Notes: generated by a model not told the origin, from the letters alone. Positions 8,684 to 16,564 are shown, counted from the stretch's first letter. The stretch: DNA of 34,816 nt from Pseudonocardia acidicola (GCF_012911935.1 NZ_JAAXLA010000074.1:1-34816); one strand, 5' to 3'. A program made the numbers and translations.

Positions 8684-9888
8684 CGGCCCGTCCCCTCCAG
8701 CAGTAGCACCTGGCTGTCCATGTAGGTCCCGCCCGAGCCGCCGCAGACGGCGCGCTCGGCGCCGGCGATCTGGCGGTCCGGGCCGGCCTTGCCGAGGAGC
8801 TGGCGCACACCCTCCGCGAGCAGGGCGGTCCCGCCGCCGACGCCGGTGTGGCCAGCGGAGAGCAGGCCGCCGTTGGTGTTCACCGGCAGCCGGCCGCCGG
8901 GGGAGAAGTCGCCGGCGGCGAACATGCGCGCCGCCTCGCCCTTGGGCGCGAGGCCGAGGCCCTCCAGGCCGCTGGTGAGCACCGCGGCGTAGGAGTCGTA
9001 GACCTCGGCGAGGTCGGCGTCCTCGGGGCCCCAACCGGCCTCCTCGTAGGCCTCGACCGAGGCCTTCTCCCAGCCCAGCACGGCAAGGTCGGTCTCCTGC
9101 CCGATGCTGTAGTGCGAGACGCAGCCGCCGGAGCCGGCGACCCGGACCCAGCGGTCCTTGCCGAGCCGGCGGGCGTTGTCGGCGCTGGTCATGACCAGGC
9201 CGACGGCACCGTCGGCGAGCATCGGGCACTCGAGCGCGTGCAGCGGGTCGGTGATCATCTTCGAGGCCATCACCTGCTCGACGGTGAGGGCCTTGTTCTT
9301 GTACATCGCGTTCGGGTTGAGCCGGGCCCACTCCCGCAGCGCCACGCACACCGAGGCCATGTCCTCGGGGGTCGAGCCGCTGGCGTGCATGTACCGCAGC
9401 TGGATCAGCGCCCCGACCGCGTTGAACGACAGCCCGGTCTGCTTCTCCCACTCGCGGGGGATGCCGTTGGCCGTGAGCATGTCGATCATGTCCTTGACCG
9501 GCGCCGAGCCCCATTTCTCCGCCTGGAGCACGAGCACGTTCCGCGCCCGGCCGGTGGCGATCAGGCCCGCAGCGTCGCGGATCGTGTTGTCGCTCGTGCT
9601 GCCGCCGGAGTGGACCATGTAGCTGCTCTTCGCGCGGCCGTGCAGGCCGAGCTCCTCCACCACGCGGGAGAAGACGAGGTCGGCCTGGTCGGTCGGCGAG
9701 TGCAGGCACGGGATGAGCAGGATGGTGTCGATGTCGGGGATCGTCAGCCCGGCGTCGCGTACTGCCGCGACGGCGACGTTGACGAGGTCGCCCATGAACG
9801 GGCGGTTCGGGTACCGCCCGGAGGGCAGCTCACCGACGCCGATGAAGACGGCCTCCTCCGGTGAGCCATGGCCCGGAACGTCAGTCAC
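8680..9888 (-). CDS. Thiolase-fold protein lacking the nucleophilic Cys (Ltp2-like aldolase candidate)
   Basis: A 402-residue thiolase-superfamily (SCP-x/lipid-transfer) protein. The segment VHSGGSTSD aligns with VENACASSS of the neighbouring thiolase, which puts Gly96 where the nucleophilic Cys should be. His347 in GGLLSAGHTGVGGG and AEVYDSYAA are kept. Cys-less members paired with DUF35, such as Ltp2, perform retro-aldol cleavage of beta-hydroxyacyl-CoA rather than thiolysis. The start is GTG 9888 inside the end of the MaoC gene (8-nt overlap), and the stop overlaps the DUF35 start. The order MaoC, thiolase-like, DUF35 suggests a hydratase-aldolase module. The substrate is unknown. Confidence 0.88.
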   Translation of the reverse strand: MTDVPGHGSPEEAVFIGVGELPSGRYPNRPFMGDLVNVAVAAVRDAGLTIPDIDTILLIPCLHSPTDQADLVFSRVVEELGLHGRAKSSYMVHSGGSTSDNTIRDAAGLIATGRARNVLVLQAEKWGSAPVKDMIDMLTANGIPREWEKQTGLSFNAVGALIQLRYMHASGSTPEDMASVCVALREWARLNPNAMYKNKALTVEQVMASKMITDPLHALECPMLADGAVGLVMTSADNARRLGKDRWVRVAGSGGCVSHYSIGQETDLAVLGWEKASVEAYEEAGWGPEDADLAEVYDSYAAVLTSGLEGLGLAPKGEAARMFAAGDFSPGGRLPVNTNGGLLSAGHTGVGGGTALLAEGVRQLLGKAGPDRQIAGAERAVCGGSGGTYMDSQVLLLEGTGR

Positions 9889-10390
9889 CGCTGTCCTCCA
9901 CGGGGGTGTCGCGGCGGGCGAGCAGGACCATGCGGAACTGCATGACCTCCTCGTCCTTCTGATTGATGACGGTGTAGTCGATGCGCAAGGTGCCGTTCTG
10001 GGGCTTGCGCCCGGGCTCGGCCTCGGCGACGACGGCCCGGACCCGGATCGTGTCGCCGGGCCGGACGGGTGCGAGTGCCCGCAGGCCCTGGCACTCGAGG
10101 AAGGCCACGATGGCGTCGCCGAGGAACCCGGACAGTGCGACCAGGCCGACGGCGAAGCCGTAGGTGAGCGGGCCGTGCGCGATGCGGCCGCCGAACCGGG
10201 TGCCGCGGCAGTACTCCTCGTCGGTGTGCAGGGGGTAGTGGTCCCCGGTCAGGCCGGCGAAGGTGGCGATGTCCCCGATGTCCACGGTCCGGCCCGCAGT
10301 GAGCACCTCGTCGCCGACGGCGAAGTCGTCGAAGGTGTGCCGGAGCCGGTTGAACGGGGTCGGCGTTGTCGACACGGTCGGCGCGCTCAT
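9881..10390 (-). CDS. MaoC-like (R)-specific enoyl-CoA hydratase
   Basis: A 169-residue single hot-dog-domain protein with the hydratase-2 motif FAGLTGDHYPLH: catalytic Asp50 and His55 are present, with Tyr in place of the usual Asn of GD-x-NP. It is followed by RFGGRIAHGPLTYGF. The expected reaction is hydration of a trans-2-enoyl-CoA. Its ATG (10388-10390) overlaps the stop of the oxocamphor-hydrolase-like gene (ATGA), and its own end overlaps the next gene by 8 nt, so it is translationally coupled on both sides. In the steroid pathway a MaoC protein (ChsH1) feeds the Ltp2/DUF35 aldolase, and the same order here suggests the same logic. Confidence 0.9.
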   Translation of the reverse strand: MSAPTVSTTPTPFNRLRHTFDDFAVGDEVLTAGRTVDIGDIATFAGLTGDHYPLHTDEEYCRGTRFGGRIAHGPLTYGFAVGLVALSGFLGDAIVAFLECQGLRALAPVRPGDTIRVRAVVAEAEPGRKPQNGTLRIDYTVINQKDEEVMQFRMVLLARRDTPVEDSGD

Positions 10391-11151
10391 TCGCCGAGCG
10401 TCAGCGCGGCCAGAGCCTCGTGCGCGAGGCCGAACCCGAGCTGCTCGTGGAAGAGCCGCTTCCACTCCCGCGTCAGGACGGCACGGGCGTAGCGGCGGGC
10501 GAGTGGCGGCTTGGCGGCGATGATCTCGGCCAGTGCGCGGGCCCGCGGCAATACCTCCTGCAGCGGGAGCACCTCGTTGACGACGCCGTACTCCAGCGCG
10601 AGTGTGGCGTCGATCTCCTGGCCGGTGAGCAGGAAGTAACGGCCGCGCTGCGGCCCGAGGACGTGCGTCCAGACGGTGTGCGCGCCGTCGCCGGGCACGA
10701 TCCCGGCGGGGAAGTGCGGGCCGTCGGCGAACCTCGTGGTGTCGGCGGCGATGGTGATGTCGGACAGCACGGGGATCTCGGGGTGGATCAGCGCGGGCCC
10801 GTTGATCGCTGCGATGACCGGGACCTCGATGGAGATGAGGTTGTTGAGCAGCCGCTGGCCCTCGAAGATGATCTGCGACCAGTCCGAGGCGGTGCTCAGG
10901 TTGAAGCTGGAGAAGTCGATCTCTGCGCAGAACGAGTCGCCGGTGCCGGTGAGGATGACGACGGCGTTCTCCGCGTCGGTGGCGATGTCGGTGAAGCAGT
11001 ACGCCAGCTCGTCGTGCATCCGCGACGTCCAGACCGCCGGCTTGCCGTCGGAGTGCAGGGTGACCTGGAGGATCCCCGCCTCGTCGCGCTCCAGCTTGAT
11101 GGTCTCGTACTTTGTCGCGTAGTCGTCGAACGACGGTGCGATCAGCGGCAT
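10387..11151 (-). CDS. 6-oxocamphor hydrolase-like beta-diketone hydrolase (crotonase superfamily)
   Basis: A 254-residue crotonase homologue closely resembling 6-oxocamphor hydrolase (CamK/OCH) of Rhodococcus. That enzyme opens a cyclic beta-diketone by retro-Claisen C-C cleavage to give a keto acid. From memory of that family, shared stretches include HDELAYCF, IIFEGQRLLNNL, IEVPVIAA, GIVPGDGAH and GRYFLLTGQE. The published OCH residues Trp40, His122, His145, Asp154 and Glu244 correspond to Trp41, His123, His146, Asp155 and Glu245 here, all present. The start at ATG 11151 is chosen because GGAAGGGG lies just upstream; an ATG at 11178 falls inside the operator. It is the first gene of the minus-strand operon, 22 bp from the palindrome at 11174-11187. 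Confidence 0.88.
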   Translation of the reverse strand: MPLIAPSFDDYATKYETIKLERDEAGILQVTLHSDGKPAVWTSRMHDELAYCFTDIATDAENAVVILTGTGDSFCAEIDFSSFNLSTASDWSQIIFEGQRLLNNLISIEVPVIAAINGPALIHPEIPVLSDITIAADTTRFADGPHFPAGIVPGDGAHTVWTHVLGPQRGRYFLLTGQEIDATLALEYGVVNEVLPLQEVLPRARALAEIIAAKPPLARRYARAVLTREWKRLFHEQLGFGLAHEALAALTLGE

Positions 11152-11173
11152 TGGGTCACGCCCCTTCCGGATG

Positions 11174-11187
11174 AACAAGCGTTTGTT
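11174..11187. promoter_or_regulatory. Operator palindrome AACAA-N4-TTGTT (copy 1)
   Basis: AACAAGCGTTTGTT, a perfect 5+5 bp inverted repeat extended by G and C on the outside. It sits in the 50-bp divergent region between the oxocamphor-hydrolase operon (start 11151) and the CaiB gene (start 11202). One bound regulator could therefore control both directions. Confidence 0.8.
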
Positions 11188-11201
11188 CTAAGCTAGCAGG
11201 C

Positions 11202-12428
11202 GTGCCGCACGAGCCACAAGAACCGCTCATCACGCCGACCGGGGGGCCAGGGGCCCCTCCCGGAGAGACGTACCGGGGGCTGCGGGTCCTGGAGCTGACG
11301 ACCACGATCGCCGGGCCGTTCTGTGCGATGATCCTCGCCGACCTGGGCGCGGACGTGGTCAAGGTCGAACGACCCGGCGGGGGCGACGACGCCCGCGCCA
11401 TGCCGCCGCACCTCGACGGTGAGTCCGCGGTGTTCCACTCGGTCAACCGCGGCAAGCGCAGCGTCGTGCTCGACCTGTCGTGCGCGACGGGGGCAGAGGC
11501 GTTTCTGCGGCTGGCCGAGGACGCGGACGTCGTGGTCCAGGGGTTCCGGCCCGGGGCCGCCGAGCGACTCGGGGTCGGGTTCGACACGGTCCACCGGCGC
11601 AACCCGTCCGTCGTCTACTGCTCCGTCTCGGCGTTCGGCAGCGCGGGGGCGGGTGCCGGCCTGCCTGGCTACGACCCGCTGATCCAGGCCTTCACCGGGA
11701 TGATGAGCATGACCGGCGAGCCGGGCCGGCCCCCGGTGCGGGCGGCGGCGTCGCTGATCGACCTGTCCACCGGGATGTGGGCGGCGATGGCCGTCATGGC
11801 CGCGCTCGCGCGCCGCGAACGGACCGGCCGCGGCGAGCACGTCGAAGCGACCCTGGTGGACAGCGGCTTCGCGCTGCTGGCCCACCAGGTGCTCGGGATG
11901 GCGGCCACCGGCGAGGTCCCCGGCCCGCTCGGGTCCGGCTCGCCGATCACCGCGCCGTACGAGACGTTCCGGACCGCGGACGGCTGGATCATGATCGCTG
12001 CCGGGAACGACGGACTGTTCGCTCGCCTGTGTCGCGCCCTCGGCGCGGACGAGCTGCTGGGCGACGCCCGGTTCGCCGGGTCCGCGGCCCGGGTGCGCCA
12101 CCGCGACGTCCTGCACCACGCGATCGAACAGCGGCTCGCCGTCCGCTCCCGGGCGGCGTGCCTCGAGCTGCTTCAGCGCGCGGGCGTCCCAGCCGGTCCG
12201 GTGCACGACCTCGGCGAGGCGGTCGCGCACCCGGTCGCCATCGACCGCGGGACCGTCGTGCCGGGCGCTCCGCTGCCGCAGGTCCGGCTGCCGATCGCGG
12301 GTCCGCCGGTTGCCGGATACCGGCGACCGCCGCGGCTCGGCGAGCACACGACCGAGATCCTCGGCGGCCTCGGCTACTCCCCGGCCGAGATCGCGACCCT
12401 GTCGGTGTCCGAGCGGCCCCCGGGCTGA
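11202..12428 (+). CDS. CaiB/BaiF (class III) CoA transferase
   Basis: A 408-residue family III CoA transferase that moves CoA between carboxylic acids. It has the N-terminal GLRVLELTTTIAGPFCAMIL-type opening, ADLGADVVKVERP, and PGYDPLIQAFTGMM with the catalytic Asp that forms the mixed anhydride. The start is GTG 11202. Only a weak AGCAGG precedes it and the operator ends 14 bp upstream, so the mRNA may be leaderless or nearly so. It is divergent from the ring-cleavage operon and probably activates the ring-opened acid or a related acid; the substrate is inference. It ends 13 bp before the convergent VOC remnant. Confidence 0.92.
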   Translation: MPHEPQEPLITPTGGPGAPPGETYRGLRVLELTTTIAGPFCAMILADLGADVVKVERPGGGDDARAMPPHLDGESAVFHSVNRGKRSVVLDLSCATGAEAFLRLAEDADVVVQGFRPGAAERLGVGFDTVHRRNPSVVYCSVSAFGSAGAGAGLPGYDPLIQAFTGMMSMTGEPGRPPVRAAASLIDLSTGMWAAMAVMAALARRERTGRGEHVEATLVDSGFALLAHQVLGMAATGEVPGPLGSGSPITAPYETFRTADGWIMIAAGNDGLFARLCRALGADELLGDARFAGSAARVRHRDVLHHAIEQRLAVRSRAACLELLQRAGVPAGPVHDLGEAVAHPVAIDRGTVVPGAPLPQVRLPIAGPPVAGYRRPPRLGEHTTEILGGLGYSPAEIATLSVSERPPG

Positions 12429-12441
12429 CGCGGCCGGTGGG

Positions 12442-12828
12442 CTACCGCTCCTCGAGCCAGAGGCGACCCAGTCCTTCCAGACGACCCGGCCGGTGAGCAC
12501 GTCGGCCAGGTCGTAGTCCCCCGCGGGCATCAGCGGGCGGGTGCTGGCCACGAACTGGAGCAGGGTCGCCGAAGGTGTCCTTCGGCGACAGGTAGGTCTC
12601 CGACCACCGGGGCTGCCCCACGCTCGTCCCGGCCGCCGCGAAGCCGGCCTCGACGACCAGGTCCACAGTGGTCGGTACACCGTCGACGAAGAACGTCATG
12701 TGGTGGAACCCGGGGCCGCGCCGGTCGAGGTGGTCGGAGACGAGCGGGACGGCGTCGGCCACGCGGGGTACGACGAGGCCGACGTGGTCGACCTTCTGGA
12801 TCTGCCCTGCGAGCGATGCTCTGCTCAC
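12442..12828 (-). pseudogene. VOC/glyoxalase-family protein, internally deleted and frameshifted
   Basis: The start GTG 12828 overlaps the stop of the acyl-CoA synthetase (GTGA), and the N-terminus KVDHVGLVVPRVADAV is a typical VOC metal-site opening. The sequence then jumps from LVSDHLD directly to RRGPGFHHMTFFVDG, skipping about 50-60 residues expected between the two halves. After LSPKDTFG an extra base near 12575 shifts the frame. The natural tail (TLLQFVASTRPLMPAGDYDL, then VVWKDW) lies in another frame. A VOC dioxygenase or epimerase step once belonged to this operon but is now lost. Confidence 0.75.
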
Positions 12829-14501
12829 GGCTGTCCCACCGTGCTCGCCCGCCGCGGAGCGGCGTACTCCCGGACCTCGGGCCGGTCCACGCCCTCGCGC
12901 GCCAGCTTGTACTTCTCCACGCGCTGGGACAGCGTGCGCGGGAACTCCGCGCGGCGCTCGAGGTAGCGCGGCACCATGAACCGCGGCAGCTGCTCGACCA
13001 GCCACGCGTGCAGGCCGTCCAGGTCGAGCGAGTCCCGGGTGAGGACGTCGAGCTTGACCTCGTGCTCGCCCAGCTCGGAGGGCACGGCATAGGCGGCGGC
13101 GTCGAGGACATCGGGGTGGCCGCGCGTGACATTCTCCAGCTCGACTGCGGAGATGTTCTCGCCGCGCCGGCGGATGGCGTCCTGGTTGCGCATGACGAAG
13201 TGCACCCGGCCGAGCTCGTCGTAGTAGCCGAGGTCACCGGTGTGGAACATGAAGTTGCGGAACGCGCGGTTGGTGGCCTCGGGATCGCCGTAGTACCCCC
13301 GGGCCATGGAGTCCGGGACCAGCGGGCGGTAAACCATCTCGCCGAGCTCACCGGGGGCGAGCAGGCGGTCGTGCTCGTCGACGACCCCGTAGTCGACCCA
13401 TGACGGCGCCGGCCCGATGGTGTCGGCCGGGACGTCCTCGATCCGGTGCTTGCTCGGCACGTGCGGGAAGATCTCGGTCATCCCCCAGCCCTGCCAGATG
13501 ACCGTGGTGCCGTAGCGGCGCTCGAACTCCTCCCGCCCGGCCGGCTGCGGGAGGATGTAGACGTGGCCGAGCCGGTGCTCGGGCGCCGCAGGGACCGCGT
13601 CGAGGATCATCGCCGCCATCTGCCCCATGAGCATCGCGAACGTCGCACCGTCCGCCGCGATCTCCTCCCACCACGTCTGCACGGAGAAGCGGGACTTGAG
13701 GTGGGCGGTGCAGCCGACCTGCAGCGCGGAGCCGGCGAACACCTGCAGCCCGGCGATGTGGCACATCTGCAACGGGGTGCTCAGGACGTCGTCCTGGGTG
13801 TGTCCGAGCGAGTCCGAGACCGCGGCGGAACTCAGGTACAGGTAGTGGTGCGGCCACATCGCGGCCTTGGAGCCGCCGCTCGTGCCCGAGGTGAAGACCA
13901 GCGTGGCGAGGTCGGACGGGCCCGGCAGCGCCGCCGGGGGGTCGGTTCCCCGCCCCGCGCACCATTCGTCGAGCGCGACGACCGACACCCCGTGGACCGA
14001 GGCCCGGCCCGCGGTGTCGCCGCAGACGAGCACGAGCCGTACCCCAGCCAAGGAGGGCGCGCCGGCCAGCGCATCGAGCAGGTCCGCGCGGACGACGAGC
14101 ACCTGCGCACCGCAGCGACCCAGCACCGTCGCCAACAGGGGACCGCGCAGCTCCGGGTTGAGCGGCGCGGCGACCCCGCCAGCGGCCTGGGTGCCGAGGA
14201 AGGCCGGCATGAACTCGCGCTGGTTGCGCAGCAGCAGCGCCGTCGTCGTGAAACCGGTGTCCCGCAACGCCGCGGCGAAGCGGTAGGCCTGTTCCTGGGC
14301 GCCGCGGAACGTCAGCCGGTCACGCTCGTCCGCCCCGCCGTCGAAGACCAGCCAGTCCTTCTCCGGTCGCTCCTCGGCCCGGGCGGCCAGCACGTGCAGG
14401 AGGGTGCGCTGCTCGTAGGGGAACCGGCGGGCGAGCGGCCCGAATCCCGGTCCCGTGCCGCGGAGCAGCCCCGGCTCGGACGCGAGCCGGCGCGCCGTCA
14501 T
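12825..14501 (-). CDS. Acyl-CoA synthetase (AMP-forming, ANL superfamily), CaiC-like
   Basis: A 558-residue adenylate-forming ligase converting a carboxylic acid, ATP and CoA to acyl-CoA. It has the P-loop FTSGTSGGSKAAM, the A5 region GWGMTE, the A7/A8 hinge TGDLGYYDELGRVHF...RRRGENIS, and the C-terminal A10 segment RTLSQRVEKYK. In A10 the usual catalytic Lys (family TGK) aligns with Arg in SQRVEK, which may weaken adenylation or reflect an unusual subgroup. The ATG at 14501 overlaps the stop of the DUF59 gene (ATGA). It sits in an operon with an amidohydrolase-2 protein, so its acid may arise there. Confidence 0.9.
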   Translation of the reverse strand: MTARRLASEPGLLRGTGPGFGPLARRFPYEQRTLLHVLAARAEERPEKDWLVFDGGADERDRLTFRGAQEQAYRFAAALRDTGFTTTALLLRNQREFMPAFLGTQAAGGVAAPLNPELRGPLLATVLGRCGAQVLVVRADLLDALAGAPSLAGVRLVLVCGDTAGRASVHGVSVVALDEWCAGRGTDPPAALPGPSDLATLVFTSGTSGGSKAAMWPHHYLYLSSAAVSDSLGHTQDDVLSTPLQMCHIAGLQVFAGSALQVGCTAHLKSRFSVQTWWEEIAADGATFAMLMGQMAAMILDAVPAAPEHRLGHVYILPQPAGREEFERRYGTTVIWQGWGMTEIFPHVPSKHRIEDVPADTIGPAPSWVDYGVVDEHDRLLAPGELGEMVYRPLVPDSMARGYYGDPEATNRAFRNFMFHTGDLGYYDELGRVHFVMRNQDAIRRRGENISAVELENVTRGHPDVLDAAAYAVPSELGEHEVKLDVLTRDSLDLDGLHAWLVEQLPRFMVPRYLERRAEFPRTLSQRVEKYKLAREGVDRPEVREYAAPRRASTVGQP

Positions 14502-14809
14502 GCCGGCATCCGGCGGTCGGGTGTCCACATCTCGGTGCGCGACGCCGTGACCTGGACCGAGTCCACGCCCGGCAGCGCGGTCAGCACGTCGGTGATGTAG
14601 CGCTGCAGCCCGGCGAAGTGCACGCACGACGCGTCGGTCAGCACGAGCACCACTCGCACGTGGCCGTCGCGGCAGTCGATCTCGTCGACCAGGCCCATCC
14701 GCACGATGTCGTCCTGCTGCCGCATGAGGATCGCGCACGGCTCGGGTACCCGGCGCAGCTCCTCGCGGATCCGCTCCGGGCTCGGCATCGCGGTACCGGC
14801 CGCACTCAC
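14498..14809 (-). CDS. DUF59/MIP18-family (PaaD/SufT-like) metal-sulfur assembly protein
   Basis: A 103-residue protein of the DUF59 fold, related to iron-sulfur assembly factors such as SufT and PaaD. Seen here: an N-terminal VPEPCAI segment in place of the usual DPE, a hydrophobic strand VRVVLVLTDASC with the conserved Cys, a helix LQRYITDVLTALPGV, and the family-like end EMWTPDRRM. The start GTG 14809 overlaps the amidohydrolase stop (GTGA) and the stop overlaps the ligase ATG. Its tight insertion between an amidohydrolase and a ligase suggests a maturation or accessory role for one neighbour; this is inference. Confidence 0.8.
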   Translation of the reverse strand: MSAAGTAMPSPERIREELRRVPEPCAILMRQQDDIVRMGLVDEIDCRDGHVRVVLVLTDASCVHFAGLQRYITDVLTALPGVDSVQVTASRTEMWTPDRRMPA

Positions 14810-15885
14810 CGCTGCACCGCCGCCCGCTCCCGCAGCCGGCCCCACGGGCGGTGGCCGCCGCGGGCGCGCTCGCGCGCGAACTCGTCGTCGGCGGTTCGCT
14901 CCCGCACCGCGACCTCGTCGATCCCGTGCAGGCGCAGCGCGTTCCCGCCCATGATCTTGCGCCGGTCCTCCGCCGTGAGCTGGGGGTAACCGTGCTCCTC
15001 CACCAGATCGGCGGGGAACTCGTAGTTCGCAAAGGCGTCGATCAGCGGTGCCGGGTGGGAGAGATTCGTGCCGCTGCCGAACAGCAGTTGGTCGACGCTG
15101 CACGATCGCAGCAGGGTGCCGAGGACCTTCGCGAAGGCCGCCGGTCGTACGACGACGTACGCGAACACCGACTCCAGGGTCGCGTGCAGGTTCGGATACC
15201 GGGCGAGCAGCTGGGCGGTGCGATCGAGGAACGCCGCGCCGGCGTGGACCATGTAGAAGTTCATGTCGGTGAACCGCTCCAGCGCGCCGCCGACGTCGTC
15301 GACGTCGAACGCGCTGCGCGGGGCAGGCGGCAGCCACAGGGCCTTGTGCACGGCGACGTTGCGGATGCCGAGGTCGTGCGCGGCCTCGAGCAGGGGAGTG
15401 GCGAAGTCGGGGCCGTCCAGGCGCCAGCCGGCGCCTCCACCGTCGTAGAAGAACGCGGGGTAGAGCTTGAGGCCGTCCACCTCCAGCTCCCGGACCTGCC
15501 GCTCCAGCTGGGCGATCGCCGCGTCGGTCACGGGGGTGTCGACCGTGGCGTAGAGCCGGAACCTGTCGGGATGGCGGTCGCGGAACGCCGCGGCCCGGTC
15601 CGGCGCGGTGACGTCACCGATACAGAAGCCGAGGTTCGGCAGGGCATGGATGATCGCCAGATCCACCGGGCTCTCCACGAACAACGAGTCGGCGATGGCC
15701 TCGAACGGGAAGTCCGAGAAGAACTCGTCACGCTGGAGCAGGTGCTCGGGATGGTCGGGCCCGGTCGCGACGACGTGGGCGCCGTAGACCGCCTCGAGCT
15801 GCTCGCGGGCCTCCGGGTTCTGGTTTGCCGGGTCAAGGTTGTAGGGATGGACTACGGCGTCCACCACGACGGCACCGTCGAGCAC
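14806..15885 (-). CDS. Amidohydrolase-2-family TIM-barrel protein with an altered metal site
   Basis: A 359-residue protein of the amidohydrolase_2 group (decarboxylases and hydrolases such as gamma-resorcylate decarboxylase). Strand-end residues can be followed: DAVVHPYN (His13; the usual HxH is VxH), NVAVHKALW (His) and MVHAGAAFLD (His). Near the C-terminus LLFGSGTNLSHP has Gly where the family has the metal-binding or catalytic Asp of FGSD. The GTG at 15885 is chosen over a TTG at 15903 because GGAGG (15892-15896) precedes it by 6 nt. It is the first gene of an operon with DUF59, ligase and VOC remnant, and an operator copy ends 17 bp upstream. Confidence 0.85.
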   Translation of the reverse strand: MLDGAVVVDAVVHPYNLDPANQNPEAREQLEAVYGAHVVATGPDHPEHLLQRDEFFSDFPFEAIADSLFVESPVDLAIIHALPNLGFCIGDVTAPDRAAAFRDRHPDRFRLYATVDTPVTDAAIAQLERQVRELEVDGLKLYPAFFYDGGGAGWRLDGPDFATPLLEAAHDLGIRNVAVHKALWLPPAPRSAFDVDDVGGALERFTDMNFYMVHAGAAFLDRTAQLLARYPNLHATLESVFAYVVVRPAAFAKVLGTLLRSCSVDQLLFGSGTNLSHPAPLIDAFANYEFPADLVEEHGYPQLTAEDRRKIMGGNALRLHGIDEVAVRERTADDEFARERARGGHRPWGRLRERAAVQR

Positions 15886-15902
15886 GAGCAGCCTCCGTTC
15901 CA

Positions 15903-15916
15903 AACAACTGTTTGTT
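15903..15916. promoter_or_regulatory. Operator palindrome AACAA-N4-TTGTT (copy 2)
   Basis: AACAACTGTTTGTT, perfect arms. It lies in the 58-bp gap between the TetR gene end (15944) and the amidohydrolase start (15885), so it should sit on or near the promoter of the amidohydrolase operon. Confidence 0.8.
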
Positions 15917-15943
15917 CAAAGCTGCCACTTGCGCCGGTCCTCG

Positions 15944-16564
15944 TCAACCCGCCGGGATTGCGGGCGGGCGCAGCAGTACGCCCTCCAGGAGGCCGTCGGC
16001 GATCTTGCTCGCGATCTCGTGGGGCGTGGCGGGACCTGTCGGCGAGAACCACTCCGGGGTCCAGTTGAGGGCGCCGAGGATGACGAGGACCGTCACCTTC
16101 GGATCCAGGCACGGGTCGAACGCCCCGGCGGCGATGCCGGCCCGCACCATTCGGACGAAGAACTCCTCGTAACGCGCCCGCTTGGCGAGCAGGCGACGGC
16201 GGTTGGCGTCACCGAGGAACCGCCATTGATGGAAGACGATGAGCGTGCGCTGAGGATTGTCGGCCACGATCTCCAGGTGCCGCCCGATCGCCTCGCGCAG
16301 GGCGGCCTCGGGCGGCAAGTCGCGGGCGTCGACCTGCTCCATCGCGGCGTTGAACCGGTCGACGCCGCCCTCGATGATCTCGAGCAGCACCGCTTCCTTG
16401 CTCTCGATGTGGGCGTACAGGCTGCCCGGGAGGATGCCGACGGCCCGCGCGATGTCGCGCATCGTCGTCGCGGCGTAGCCGTGCTCGCCGAACAGTCGCG
16501 TGGCCGCGGCGAAGATGGCCTCGCGTGCTGGGGACTGCCGTTCGGGGGCGGGGCCGGCGGTCAC
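15944..16564 (-). CDS. TetR/AcrR-family transcriptional regulator
   Basis: A 206-residue one-component repressor. The N-terminal HTH is clear (AIFAAATRLFGEHGYAATTM, then RDIARAVGILPGSLYAHIESKE), followed by an alpha-helical ligand-binding domain. The start is taken as GTG 16564, which overlaps the TGA of an 11-codon leader ORF. A TTG at 16642 in the same frame would add a non-family leader and overlaps the operator. An AACAA-N4-TTGTG operator lies 74 bp upstream, suggesting autoregulation, and another copy lies just downstream before the amidohydrolase operon. The ligand is probably an acyl-CoA pathway intermediate (inference). Confidence 0.9.
   Translation of the reverse strand: MTAGPAPERQSPAREAIFAAATRLFGEHGYAATTMRDIARAVGILPGSLYAHIESKEAVLLEIIEGGVDRFNAAMEQVDARDLPPEAALREAIGRHLEIVADNPQRTLIVFHQWRFLGDANRRRLLAKRARYEEFFVRMVRAGIAAGAFDPCLDPKVTVLVILGALNWTPEWFSPTGPATPHEIASKIADGLLEGVLLRPPAIPAG

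Noticed and set aside
8273..9709. A 478-codon frame joining the DUF35 protein to an upstream sequence
   Set aside because: The upstream two thirds are the Arg/Gly-rich out-of-frame reading of the thiolase-like gene. The DUF35 protein has its own ATG at 8683 with an ATGA overlap.
11193..12680. Long minus-strand frame opposite the first CaiB gene
   Set aside because: It is an Arg/Gly/Pro-rich shadow caused by GC bias. Only its first 60 codons have meaning, as the frameshifted tail of the VOC remnant.
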